64,000 bases of DNA from Enoplolaimus lenunculus (taxonomy: Eukaryota > Nematoda > Enoplea > Enoplida > Thoracostomopsidae): contig JASANG010002365.1 in NCBI GenBank assembly GCA_030248215.1, positions 248,001 to 312,000 on the forward strand, read 5' to 3'. Each line of letters opens with the position of its first letter. Positions within the stretch are counted from its first letter, which is position 1. The notes under the pieces were generated by a model that searched no databases, was not told where the DNA came from, and saw only the letters and a program-made list of their open reading frames with translations. Made by a program: the position numbers and the translations under genes. Shown one piece after another: positions 11,767 through 22,371 of the stretch.

Positions 11767-14123
11767 CTGGCACATCAGAATTACTCGCAGAGAATTAGCT
11801 ATTAAAATTACTGATACGTTCAGTTGTTTTGTAGTACTTCACTGTCGCGTAGTTTGTTTGAAAAAGTCGTAAGCTGAAACTTCGTTGTAGTTTTTGTAGA
11901 AGTCCGCCTTTAAAAGTTCGCTATGTACATTGTGTGATTCAGTGCCGATTTTAATAATATATGCGTTGGGAATATTCATTTTATCCGATACTAATTTCGC
12001 TTTAAAATCTTTACCTCCGTCTTATTTAATTGCTGTTTAAATGTTTTGTTTGGTTAAATACGTAATTTTACATCATGCCGTCACAAAGGTGCGGTTGAGA
12101 TTTACTGTATTACATAATAAAGAATTCTCTTGGACTGTTCCTACTAGCCTCTTTTTAATGGTGCGGAAATATAAGTATTATGGCAGATCAATTTGTGGAA
12201 GTTTAAGTATTCGATCTACGCTCACTACTGTAAAATAGCAGGGGACAGTAATCGTGGTAAAGTGAAATGTGCGTGCTGCAAATAACAGGAAAAGGGATGG
12301 ATTATAAAAGCCCATAACAATCCGTTTCCGAATAGAAAGCCAGTATTAGCTATAAAACAGCTTGCAGTTTGCTCTGTTGCAGTCCTGGAGAAAAACGCAT
12401 CGACCCCGATCTTTATATACATGGGCCGAAGTCACAAAGTTGTTTTGCGTTGTCAATTTATTTGCCACCAATGTGATTTATATCTTTCATTTGCACTTAA
12501 ACGTAATATACTTAAACTAGCCGTTTACAGGTGCAACCGAAATTCCGGCTTTGATAGGGAATTCCGGTATTTTTCATATCCGGTTCATTATATTACATTA
12601 TTTCATAAGCCTTTTGTAAGTAATCGACCGTTACTAAAGCTTAAATATTTCTTACAATTTTTACTGTAAACAGGTATTTTTTACTTTCCGGTTCCGGTGT
12701 TTTGTGATTCCGGTTGCACCCTGGTCGTTTGTCACTTTTGTATTTGTTTTATATTCCCGTTGTAATGTTGTGATGCTGTCTGTATTATTGTATATACGTA
12801 GTGAATAACAGGCTTGGGTTTGCCTACAGCCATTTTTAATACTGCCAGGTCAGACGAAAGGTCAACTGTCGTACCAAATTTGATTTAAAATATATAGCGC
12901 CCTGGTTATTTCTCCACATCGATTGAATTCGCAGCGTAGCTTAGGAATAAACCCAATTCTGATATTCACGTTTGTGTTGTATGGAATAAAGAGTGGTTTG
13001 TAGTTCAATCAAACGAGACGTGAAGAATGAAATGTAATATTAATCCATGCAACATTCATAGCTTCCTGCCTCTAAGATTGAAAGTGTTTCATCCCTGCTT
13101 CATTCACCATGTTATCAACTGAAATAAACTGAACTGGTCACACCCGATAAAACGTTAGGTATAGCGCTCATCCAAAACTGACAATGAAAACTTTAATTTT
13201 TTATAAAAGATAAGAATCGTACGACCTTCAAAACAGATGCATGTAAGTGTGCTTTGGCCGATTTTTGTGTCGGACCCACGTGACCGTACACTCGACCTGC
13301 ACAAAGAATGTCCGAGAGTTCTGCTAAAGACTAAAGACGTCTTTTAACAGTCAGCTAGCTAATGCTTTTAGTCCGTAACCATCTTTAGCTAGCTACGGAC
13401 AAAATACAGTTTCTTTGAAACTGTGTCCGGAAACCAAAAAAATAACTGTTGGACATCACATCTTAAAAATATAAAGATTAATTTGCTTAGTTTAACTGGG
13501 AGACAACTAGAAGATAAATTCTTATTTTGTTTTGGTCTAGTAAAACAGAAAGAAAAGAACTAAACCAAAAACAACTTCTGTTTGTGCAAACTATGCGCAA
13601 ACATTTCACCAGAAACTCCGAACCATGTGCGGACATAGGAGCTAGCTAGTGTAATTGTCCGGACATAGTTTCTGCAATACTGTTTTGTGACCGTATACAA
13701 GTGAAATTATGCGGGCATATTTTGTGCAAGTCAAACGAATGGTAACGTGTGACCGACATTACATCATCACGACTGCTGCATTGGCACATCAAATATAGCA
13801 ACAGTTCATACAGAACCGCCACGAAACAGTATCCATAGATATATTACTGACCTCAGGTCAGATTTAAGAATACAGTACCAAACGGAACATGCAATAAAAT
13901 ACCGTTGTTCATATTTTCAATAGCTCAACTACGAGGACAGTGAAGAAATAGCATCCGCGATCTGAAAGTTTTCTGGTTTTCCCAAGTGCTGTTAATGTTG
14001 GCAAAAATTCAGTCTGCTTCATTGACAGGGATTCGCTATAAGTTGCCGTATCAAAATCTAACAATTATTTACACCAGTGTTTGTCAGAACTTAAGAATCT
14101 TATTAGATGTATAACGTTACGCC
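11767..14123. other. intergenic stretch downstream of beta-catenin
   Basis: No gene is recognised. It holds one CAGGGTGCAACCGG-type hAT MITE (12528-12723) and, around 13397-13665, short inverted repeats built on AGCTAGCTA and CGGACA, including a small hairpin at 13397-13430 (ACAGTTTC ... GAAACTGT). These look like remnants of another small DNA element. The rest is unremarkable AT-rich sequence. Confidence 0.6.
12528..12723. mobile_element. hAT-type MITE, CAGGGTGCAACCGG family
   Basis: A short copy with ends CAGGTGCAACCGAAATTCC and GATTCCGGTTGCACCCTG. The flanks GCCGTTTA and GTCGTTTG match at six of eight bases. Confidence 0.7.
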
Positions 14124-14493
14124 CAGCGATGGGAGTCTCAGTATCGGCAAGTCTCGGTATTTGGAAAGTCTCGGTCTCGCTTTTTTGAGTCTCGGTGGTC
14201 TGGTCGCAGCAAATATATGACAGTATTGTTTATGTGACGGCTGATGGATAAAATTTTTTCTGTGAAATTATGAAATTTCATAGTTACGCAATAATTACGA
14301 GCAGATATCAAAAAAAGCTATGAAAAACACAAACGATAAATAACACAACAAACTACGAAAAAGCATTAGAAATAATTTATTTGAAACTAATTATTTTTGG
14401 TGATGATCAAAAATTGACCGAGACCGAGAGTTTTTTGGCCGGTCTCAGTAGTCAGGTGTCGTTCTCGGCTTTAACCAAGATCGCCCATCCCTG
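14124..14493. mobile_element. hAT-like MITE (CAGGGATGGG ends)
   Basis: CAGCGATGGGAGTCTC at the left mirrors ATCGCCCATCCCTG at the right. The flanks GTTACGCC and GTTATGGC agree at six of eight. The inner sequence is rich in GAGTCTCGGT and GACCGAGACC. Confidence 0.65.
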
Positions 14494-14548
14494 GTTATGG
14501 CACAGATATTTGATAGCACGCTTCTAACATAATTAATTATATATACTT

Positions 14549-15454
14549 TAATCACAGTTGAGGAACACTATATACTCATTGAGACCAATCAGAAACACAC
14601 TAATATTGACTAGAAAACGAGATGCAGTAAGTTTACGCTCGTAAGAAGACTCGTATATAACAGATCAGGACAAAGCAGCGTAGTTAGCAATTACAATAAG
14701 TATCTCCAGAGGCTCTGAAAAAGAGAAAAATAATTAGACTACACACAAAATTCTTAAATTGGGTCGAAATGGACATTCGCTTAATGTTCAGCACAAGCAT
14801 GCGAACCAAACGGATAGTTATATGCTGTCTGGGCTGAGAAATTTTAAAACATAACTGAATACGTGCTAACACGATTTTCTAATGAAAAACAAGATTTGCA
14901 TATATGTGAGTCGAAAGTAAAAATAGCATCGGAACAGCCCCTTTTCGATTTTCGTAAAACTTGTTAACGTGCCAAATATTACTGATTGAATAGAGGACTT
15001 TTAATCACAGTTGAGGAACACTATATACTCATTGAGACCAATCAGAAACACACTAATATTGACTAGAAAACGAGATGCAGTAAGTTTACGCTCGTAAGAA
15101 GACTCGTATATAACAGATCAGGACAAAGCAGCGTAGTTAGCAATTACAATAAGTATCTCCAGAGGCTCTGAAAAAGAGAAAAATAATTAGACTACACACA
15201 AAATTCTTAAATCGGGTCGAAATGGACATTCGCTTAATGTTCAGCACAAGCATGCGAACCAAACGGATAGTTATATGCTGTCTGGGCTGAGAAATTTTAA
15301 AACATAACTGAATACGTGCTAACACGATTTTCTAATGAAAAACAAGATTTGCATATATGTGAGTCGAAAGTAAAAATAGCATCGGAACAGCCCCTTTTCG
15401 ATTTTCGTAAAACTTGTTAACGTGCCAAATATTACTGATTGAATAGAGGACTTA
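14549..15454 (+). repeat. 453-bp recent tandem duplication
   Basis: 14549-15001 and 15002-15454 are head-to-tail copies. I see one difference (AAATTGGG against AAATCGGG), so the event is young or the copies have been homogenised. No terminal repeats or gene are visible in the unit. Confidence 0.9.
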
Positions 15455-15898
15455 AATTATTGTACGAAAAGAATTTATATGAAATTATTCTATTTTGGAT
15501 ACAACGCGCTCCTGCTGCTAGGTAAAAATAAGATTTTTGATACTTTTCAGATATTGACCAAATTTAAACATTTTGTAACAAAAGTGCACTTATATGCGCG
15601 GAACCTGACATGACCTACGATTAATTCTAATTGCACTGTTACATATCTACATGTAGTTAAGTAAATGAAACGCACGTTTTCGTTCAATCTCGTTCGAGAA
15701 CCAGTTATGGCTAGCTACTATCCGGCAAGTCATTGCCTACCCTTGAGGTTCTATATATTGCATTAACACATGTACGTAGATAACACATTACTAACATACT
15801 TGAGTAGCTTGGTACTTTGTATTACATAAATTAACAATCATTGGACGTTCACCGGACAGACGAGTTACGTATGTATAATACGAATGACAATCTTATAA

Positions 15899-16321
15899 TC
15901 ATGACTTTGAACTGTTGCCAAATTTAGCCGTTAATTCCATTTTAATAAATGTCTTTAAACAAGGATCCGATAATTTAGCGTCAATTTCGCGCATAGCTTC
16001 CTGTAGCCCACGTTGTTGGTACTGTTTCATCAAGCGTTCAGTGTAACCAATCCAAACACAGTTCGCACATCCTGACATGCAACAATTGTCCGGTGGTTCT
16101 TCCACATGACAAGTAACTGTGGTTTCCTTTTCAAAATTAGTCTGTAAGTCCTGTTTATTTACAAACGAATTCGTTGTTTCTTTATCAGTTTCCGAGTGTT
16201 TAGTTCTTGTCATTGCAAAATTCGGACTTTCTGACAGTTTGCTTCGTATTACGGACAGTCTCAAACGCCGAAATACACCCAGGAAGGCTTTCTCTGAACC
16301 GCCCAGCAAGCGAAATTCCAT
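15899..16321 (-). CDS. OXLD1: oxidoreductase-like domain protein (OXLD1-like)
   Basis: Encodes 140 residues from ATG (16319-16321) to TGA. The C-terminal half matches the oxidoreductase-like domain: a PP-x-x-CCMSGCANCVW cysteine cluster near residues 77-90, followed by a Y-x-x-RL helix and ending in a LKTFIKMELTAKF-like stretch, as in human OXLD1 (147 residues), a small protein of unknown activity linked to mitochondria. The N-terminus is rich in Arg, Leu and Ser with few acidic residues (FLGVFRRLRLSVIRSKL), fitting a mitochondrial presequence. An in-frame stop lies a short way upstream of the ATG, so this looks like the true start unless an upstream exon is joined. It is transcribed opposite to its neighbours. 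Family assignment is strong; biochemical role is not established here. Confidence 0.8.
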   Translation of the reverse strand: MEFRLLGGSEKAFLGVFRRLRLSVIRSKLSESPNFAMTRTKHSETDKETTNSFVNKQDLQTNFEKETTVTCHVEEPPDNCCMSGCANCVWIGYTERLMKQYQQRGLQEAMREIDAKLSDPCLKTFIKMELTAKFGNSSKS

Positions 16322-16835
16322 TAGAATAACGGCAACCCAAAATAGTACCAGAAGTACAAAACATTACGCTCAAACTATAAACTATAAATACCTCACTCTT
16401 AGTTAAATCATTCTGTAAATAAATATACAACACTCGATATTCACACGAATTGCACGTGATCACCACGTTTACTAAGCATTTAGAACGAAGCTCAATTCAT
16501 TACAATACACTTTGCTTTATTGCGTTAAAAAGGACACTAGCTAAGGGATTTTCAGTTAATAATTACACTTGATTAATAACTTAATAATTAATGCACATAA
16601 AGATTACAACACGTCAGTAATCCCTGGATGTAATGAAAAGTTGTGGTTGCTTGTAGTGGTCAATAACCTCATACACACATTGCTTTATAGTAATATTTCG
16701 GTGTAGGTGAACCCCGTATAGCACACCACAAATCTCCGTGGGTTGCTTTTAGGTCTGTAACTTAAGATTAGTAATTTCGAGCGTAAAAACGTTTTTCCTG
16801 CATCACGTATTCAGTTGACACTAAAAGTTACTTAC

Positions 16836-17081
16836 CTGTATACTCTATGCGCGATATGGTTAATATGGGTCATCCACGCAAAGTGCGCACACTAGTGTAA
16901 AAATTGTCCAGGTGTGCGTAAAAGGACCTTTGTCATTTTCAAGAACTCTGTAGGAAGGACGAACTAGTCTCTTTGCAACATCTTTCATCGAGCACACAAT
17001 TGGTAAAAGTGAATCCAGCAACAGTGCACAGCGCACAATCTTTAACAGTGAATACGCATATGCGCAGTTCAAATTTCCCAC
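16836..17081 (-). other. possible 5' exon of the OXLD1-like gene or of an unknown gene
   Basis: A strong minus-strand splice donor (ATACAG|GTAAGT) ends an exon at 16836. Upstream of it an open stretch begins with ATG at 17081 (MGNLNCAYAYSL...) and closes with TAA at 16860, before the donor; another frame stays open across the donor. I do not recognise the 73-residue product. The simplest reading is a 5' untranslated exon of the downstream OXLD1-like gene. Confidence 0.3.
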
Positions 17082-17594
17082 ATGACACTACGTTTTTCAT
17101 AATAAAATGATCAAAGTTTTAGGTTCTACTTTTACCACCGTCCCACTGTTTTGTTCAACTTTAAACCAGTGTAATGTAGATTTCTGTCAGCTTTGTCTTA
17201 GCTAGGATTGGCCCTAGGCTTTAGGCTTCGATTGACACTTATTTTACTGTTAACGATAGGATTAGGCCTTGGAATATGCTTATAATAGAGAGTTACGTCC
17301 TATAAAAGTATCAATTTCTAGCTTGCGAGAAATTTGACGGAAGGTCGAGCTTACCATAAAAGTATTAGTTGCTGGATGCGAAGACGAACTTGTGCGGTTG
17401 TGCACTGGTGTGGTGTATGGGGTCGGTCAAAAACGCAACACCCGGTGGTACATTTTGTTCTAGACGAAACCTCGAATAAAAAGGCCAAAAATATGCTTGC
17501 AAGCATGTAAGACATGCTTGTCCTGGTGCATATGCAATATATGCAATGCATATCGTGTACTATGGTTGCAGGCAGCTGACGGTCGATAAATATA

Positions 17595-17765
17595 GTCGAC
17601 GCTAAAAGTAGTTGGACAGCCGGGCTACTTGGCGGCGCAATGGTAACGCTTCATTCGGAATCTGTGGATCGCTAGTTTGAAACCAGCCGTAATTCGCTTT
17701 TCCAGTTGCTTTATGAGGTCTGGAGCCCCGGTTCCTATCCAAACTCACAATGCCTATTAAGGGTA
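17595..17765 (+). mobile_element. tRNA-derived SINE
   Basis: The head GGCTACTTGGCGGCGCAATGG and B-box-like GGATCGCTAGTTTGAAACC are followed by CGCTTTTCCAGTTGCTT and CCCGGTTCCTATCC, as in the minus-strand copy at 2695-2960. Confidence 0.65.
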
Positions 17766-19269
17766 TTGTTTATTCATTATTGCGTAGAAGAACGCGACAA
17801 AAAAGCAACCGTTGATCTATGAGAACGTCAAAATTTGACTCACTATTTATAATTTACCATTTTCTTTGCTGCGGGTGCAGAATGTCGGCGCGGCATAATT
17901 TTGAGGTATATTTAACAGAAATTTTTTTTTGAAAATTTAAAAGTAAACAGTTGTCACATCGTTTACCACCTAAAACCAAGAGGTGCTCTCAGTTTTGTAT
18001 GGCATATGAAAAAACAATTTTTCGATTCATTTACAATCAGGCACACTTTTGTGCACCCGAAATCGTCGCCGTCGTTGTTGTTGAATTTTTGAATACGCAG
18101 CAATTCTGAGAGGTATACATTGTTATTTTTTCATTTTACAATGACGCAAAACTATTATACTTTAATACAGTTGCAACTATTTTTGTATGAGAACAATTAA
18201 GGATCGGCCCTGTGTTTATTAATGATACTTTGGTTATAATAAACTGGCTATTAAATGTGCTCGTATCTGTGCTGGTTTTAAGAAGTTTTTGTAAATTTTG
18301 GAATTTAAAAGATATATCAAAATGAAACCATTAAATTTCATCAAAATGGTCGTTGTCGCAACGGACCGACACCTTTATTGGTTGTGATTTAATTTTTTTA
18401 CGGATGGAACGTTTGTCGGTGTGCCCACAGCAAATACGCAATAATTCAGCAATTACATTGCGATTGTGGGAGTGTGCCATTATGTATGGTAATCATGCAT
18501 ATGTACTATGCAGTGAGAAATGGAAATGTGCCAGATTCTGGCAAAAATTTTGACCAATCAGGTTTAAACTGAAGGAGTACTAATGTGAAGTACAAGGTTA
18601 CCGTTGTTGTTGTTTTGATTAGCCACTGTGACAATTGATATTAATTGCTAGCGATATTGGCGATGTGGCTGAATGATTGCCATGGATTCAAAATGTACAT
18701 AAACGAGACGAAATGTCGCATATTTCCGCAAAATCAAACCTGCCAGTTCATATACTGTAGTGACCCAAATATGAGGGGGGCATTGATATTTAATATTTCG
18801 CTTCTCCAAAGGGTACTCCACCTTGTTATTTGGGGTTTTTGCGTGAACCAGTAATCATACGCTTGGACAGTTTAGTATTAACGATTTTGACAAGTGGGAA
18901 CCAACTGAATTTACTGTATCAGGTTTAAGTTTTTCACAAACGTTATTCTAAAACAAATGAAAATGTTAAAAGTAAAAAAAGTGTTTTTATTTTTGACATT
19001 TTTCGTAACTTTTAGAGACAATTGAAAATCTTTGTATTCCTGTTCTCATAAACGCTGCTTTACAGGGCCGTACAATTAATCATTCAAAACGAAAGATAAT
19101 TCTTACACCGGCTGTCAACTTGGGTGACACAATCGCATATTTGATTGTGTTCCTTTAAAAGGAGCGGTTCCTTCGAAGGCACCAAAATTGTTCATAAGTT
19201 TAATATTTTAGCGGCTGCGTTAAAATTGGCACAAATCTTGTAATTTCAATATTTTGAAACGATTCAGGC

Positions 19270-19736
19270 ATCACTGTAAATTGCAATGAGTTGCTTACTC
19301 TCAGAATGAGTTGAAACCACTCAGAAGCCGGAACTCTAGAGTTAAAAAGCATCAGAACACTGAATTCTGGATAGATTGAACGCATTCTGAGTTAATTAAT
19401 CAACTCACCTAATATTATTAACTCAGCTCAGAGCGAGTTTATGTTTCGTGTTAATAACTCAAAAATAACCAAAAATGACTAATTTCTCTCCCTGAGTTGA
19501 TTGATCAACTAGCCAATGTTACTTTAAGGGGCGTAATAGTAGATTAAGCGTATTTCTAAGCCTAGGCCTAAGCCTAAGCGTTGCAAAAACGAGTTCCTGA
19601 GCGTAAAGCATAAGCCTAAGCCTAAAGCAAAAAAATATGTAATCTAGAACCTAGTCCTACTATTACACCCACCCGATTGCCGGACGCCCCTTAAAGTGTC
19701 ATGGGCCGATCAACTCATCAGAATTGTCGACAGTGT
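19270..19736. mobile_element. Tc1/mariner-type MITE interrupted by a hAT MITE
   Basis: The ends CACTGTAAATTGC and CGACAGTG and repeated GAGTTGATTAATCAACTC-like units match the MITEs at 23247-23494 and 26006-26263. The hAT MITE 19511-19707 sits inside. Confidence 0.65.
19511..19707. mobile_element. hAT MITE nested in a Tc1-type MITE, perfect 8-bp duplication
   Basis: The ends AGCCAATGTTACTTTAAGGGG and CCCCTTAAAGTGTCATGGGCC are inverted repeats. GATCAACT is present on both sides (19503-19510 and 19708-19715). The body has CTAAGCCTAAGC repeats. Confidence 0.85.
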
Positions 19737-20825
19737 ATATACCTACCTATAACACCGAAAGCATCATGAGTAAAATTAGTTCTCAGTTGAGGCAACAGAA
19801 AATTTGTATAAGTACCTTTCATTTTGCTCAACCGCTGGTTGCCGTAAACACAAGAAGTAAAAAAGCCTGACATAACAAACCAAACAGGTAAAAACTTAAG
19901 TTAGTCAAAACCCATGACACTAGCCGAATCTCGTGCCAGATGGGAGAGGGCGTGAGAACAACTATTAATACGAAAGGATTGATACTGATATTTATTTGGC
20001 CTGTACAGAGGGTATCAACACTTGAGCGATATAATGCAAGGTATTTTTAGAAATGTACTTTCAAACCTTAAAATACGCTTTAAAGTTTCGTACTAAACTT
20101 TATTTGGTTCTGGAGTCATTTTTATGCAATATATTTCAAAACATAATCCTATACAAATACAATACAAAAAACTTGGGAACAAAGCGAGCGAGAAGCTAAA
20201 CGCTATTTTAGTCCTAATCATTGATACAAAATGTTTGTTGGTATCTCTATCGGTCGCAAACAAGGCCGTGGAAACACACATTTTGGAAGCCTCACAGTGA
20301 ACAACTGTTTAAATTGTAAGAAGATGTGGCTAAAAATTGCTGCCTGTTGTTCTTATCCTTTGCGTATACCCTGCAGTTAAAACATTTTTTAATTATTAAT
20401 TGCAATCTATTATCGCATTATGTAGGCGATGATGGTGCCGAGTGTTGTTGCAACGGTATTTCTTTATTTTTTGCTTATGATACACAACTGAAAAATTCGC
20501 TGTAAAGCTGTCCCAGTTTAAAAATTGCAAGATAGCGATTCTTGTTAGGTATATTAAATTATTTTCACTAAGGAAAACTATGAATTAGAAATTGGTCTTT
20601 GCTATAGGATTAGTCGTCAAAACACTGTGTTGTTATAGTTTCACAGACCTGACGTTGCAACGAATCCGGATATAGTCTACTTGTGGCGCTATACTTGTAG
20701 ACTATAGTATTGCAGTCCGGTGCCGTCCGGTGTGGCTCGTCATCGTTCGACCTCGTCCGGTGTCACGAAAAATTTTGGCACCCAATCAAAATATGCCCCC
20801 CTTCAGCCAAATTTTTATATAAAAC

Positions 20826-20865
20826 TTTTAATCCTTTCTCACATGAATATTTTCGATTCGCCCCG
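20826..20865. mobile_element. piggyBac-like MITE end fragment
   Basis: TTAATCCTTTCTCACATGAA followed by TATTTTCGATTCGCCCC matches one end of the family at 27265-27535. A second similar end lies at 22567-22605. Confidence 0.6.
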
Positions 20866-21517
20866 TTGGAACTTTTAACTGCAAAATTGCAATTTTTTTA
20901 CACCTTTAGTATGAAATTTTAATATTCGGTCAAAAAATTTGCCACAGCAAAGTTCCACCAAAGAAGGAAAAAATTTCGATGTTGCAGCCCCAGCAAAGAT
21001 TTCGGCTTCTGTTTTCCAGATACCAAGAATTTAGAGATAGTCAAATATTCCGAATATTTTGCTGAAAATACGCGTGAAGTTTTTGCTTGAAGGTTTAGAC
21101 ACAATTTTGGTCATTTCATTTTATTATTAATATATGGTTTCTAAATGTGTTGATGAATAGTTTGGCCCATTTGAAGATCAGTGCCTTTCTTACGTTTAGG
21201 CTTGAGAATATGCTTATTTTAGCCAAATGTGGACTTGGCAGTAGGATGCAGCGTTAAACAGGCCCTTTTATTTTGGCGAGCCATGCTTCCCGAGTCAGGT
21301 TGAGAAAGGGTTGGTACTAAACGCCGTAATAATACTAACGGCGCATTTGAATAACTTTTATTCGACAAGTCTGACAATGAATACACAACTGTTAAACCTC
21401 CACTGGTCGTTGAGCAGATTTATCTCACAATAAAAGTTTAAATTGTCTGGATGAGGGGAGGCAAATTTATATAAAGAGGGGCACTTTTTCATCTATTAAG
21501 TTTTCTGTAAAAATTTG

Positions 21518-21684
21518 GGCCAGTGTTAATACTTTTAGGGGCGTAACAGTAGATTAAGCGTATTCCTAAGCCTAAAGCCGAAGTCTCAGCCTAAACCGAA
21601 GCAAAAAATATTTAATCTAGAATCTAAACCTACTCTTTTATAGACCCAACAGAAACCTGAACGCCCCTTAAAGTAACATGGGCC
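21518..21684. mobile_element. hAT MITE, AAGGGGCGT family
   Basis: The ends GGCCAGTGTTAATACTTTTAG and CCCCTTAAAGTAACATGGGCC are flanked by a perfect 8-bp AAAATTTG (21510-21517 and 21685-21692). Same family as 19511-19707. Confidence 0.85.
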
Positions 21685-22371
21685 AAAATTTGCCCGGGGG
21701 GGCACATTTTTAAACGAAAATTTGCCCGGGAGCACATTTTCATGGGGAGATTTTGGTGCATGACGCCGACACCGTACTGCAACGCGCGTTATTTATCGTA
21801 TGGCACTACTGCATGTCAATTTTTCAACAAAGTTTTACTTACGGGAAGGCATAACGCCGTACGACAAGTGTTGCGTCAACCCGTAAAGTATATATTTTTG
21901 CTTAGGTACTAAAGTGACCATGTGTTACTTTAGTTCTGTTTGCAATAATCGCACTGTAGATTTGAAGGATTTGCTTTTTGCAAGCGGACGCAAAGCAAAA
22001 CTTTAAAGTCGAGTAAATCATTAAATGTATTCACATCTGCATCCCGGTCCGATTCAACCGTGTTTATAGTAATTTCTCGTTTAAAATTTCAATATGAAAT
22101 TTTTTTACAGAAAAATATCGTTAATATAATGGAAATAATAATTAAAATTAATGTATTACAATTAATAAGTAACTGTAATGTTGCAATTTATAACAACAGT
22201 ACGTCAGAGTTGGTGGCGTCAATTGCCAGCATTCCAACATAATTAATTTGTGCTCGCCAAGATTGGCATTGGTATTTGTAAATTAATAATTTTGAAATAA
22301 AACTGTAATTTTAAACTTTTAAAATATTCGAAATATTAAATAAATTTGGTGTTTTTTTCGCCAGAAAAATC

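Larger units (their letters stand above)
17082..22363. other. repeat-rich intergenic region
   Basis: No gene is recognised. Contents: TTAGGC-rich hAT-MITE remnants near 17200-17290 and 21195-21245; a tRNA-derived SINE (17595-17765); a GTAGTGACCC MITE fragment near 18755-18860; a Tc1/mariner-type MITE with a nested hAT MITE (19270-19736); a fragment near 20178-20210 that resembles K2P exon 4; the end of a GCGCTATACTT-type element near 20680; a piggyBac-like MITE end at 20826-20865; and an intact hAT MITE (21518-21684). The promoter and 5' UTR of the K2P gene should lie near the right end but are not resolved. Confidence 0.6.
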
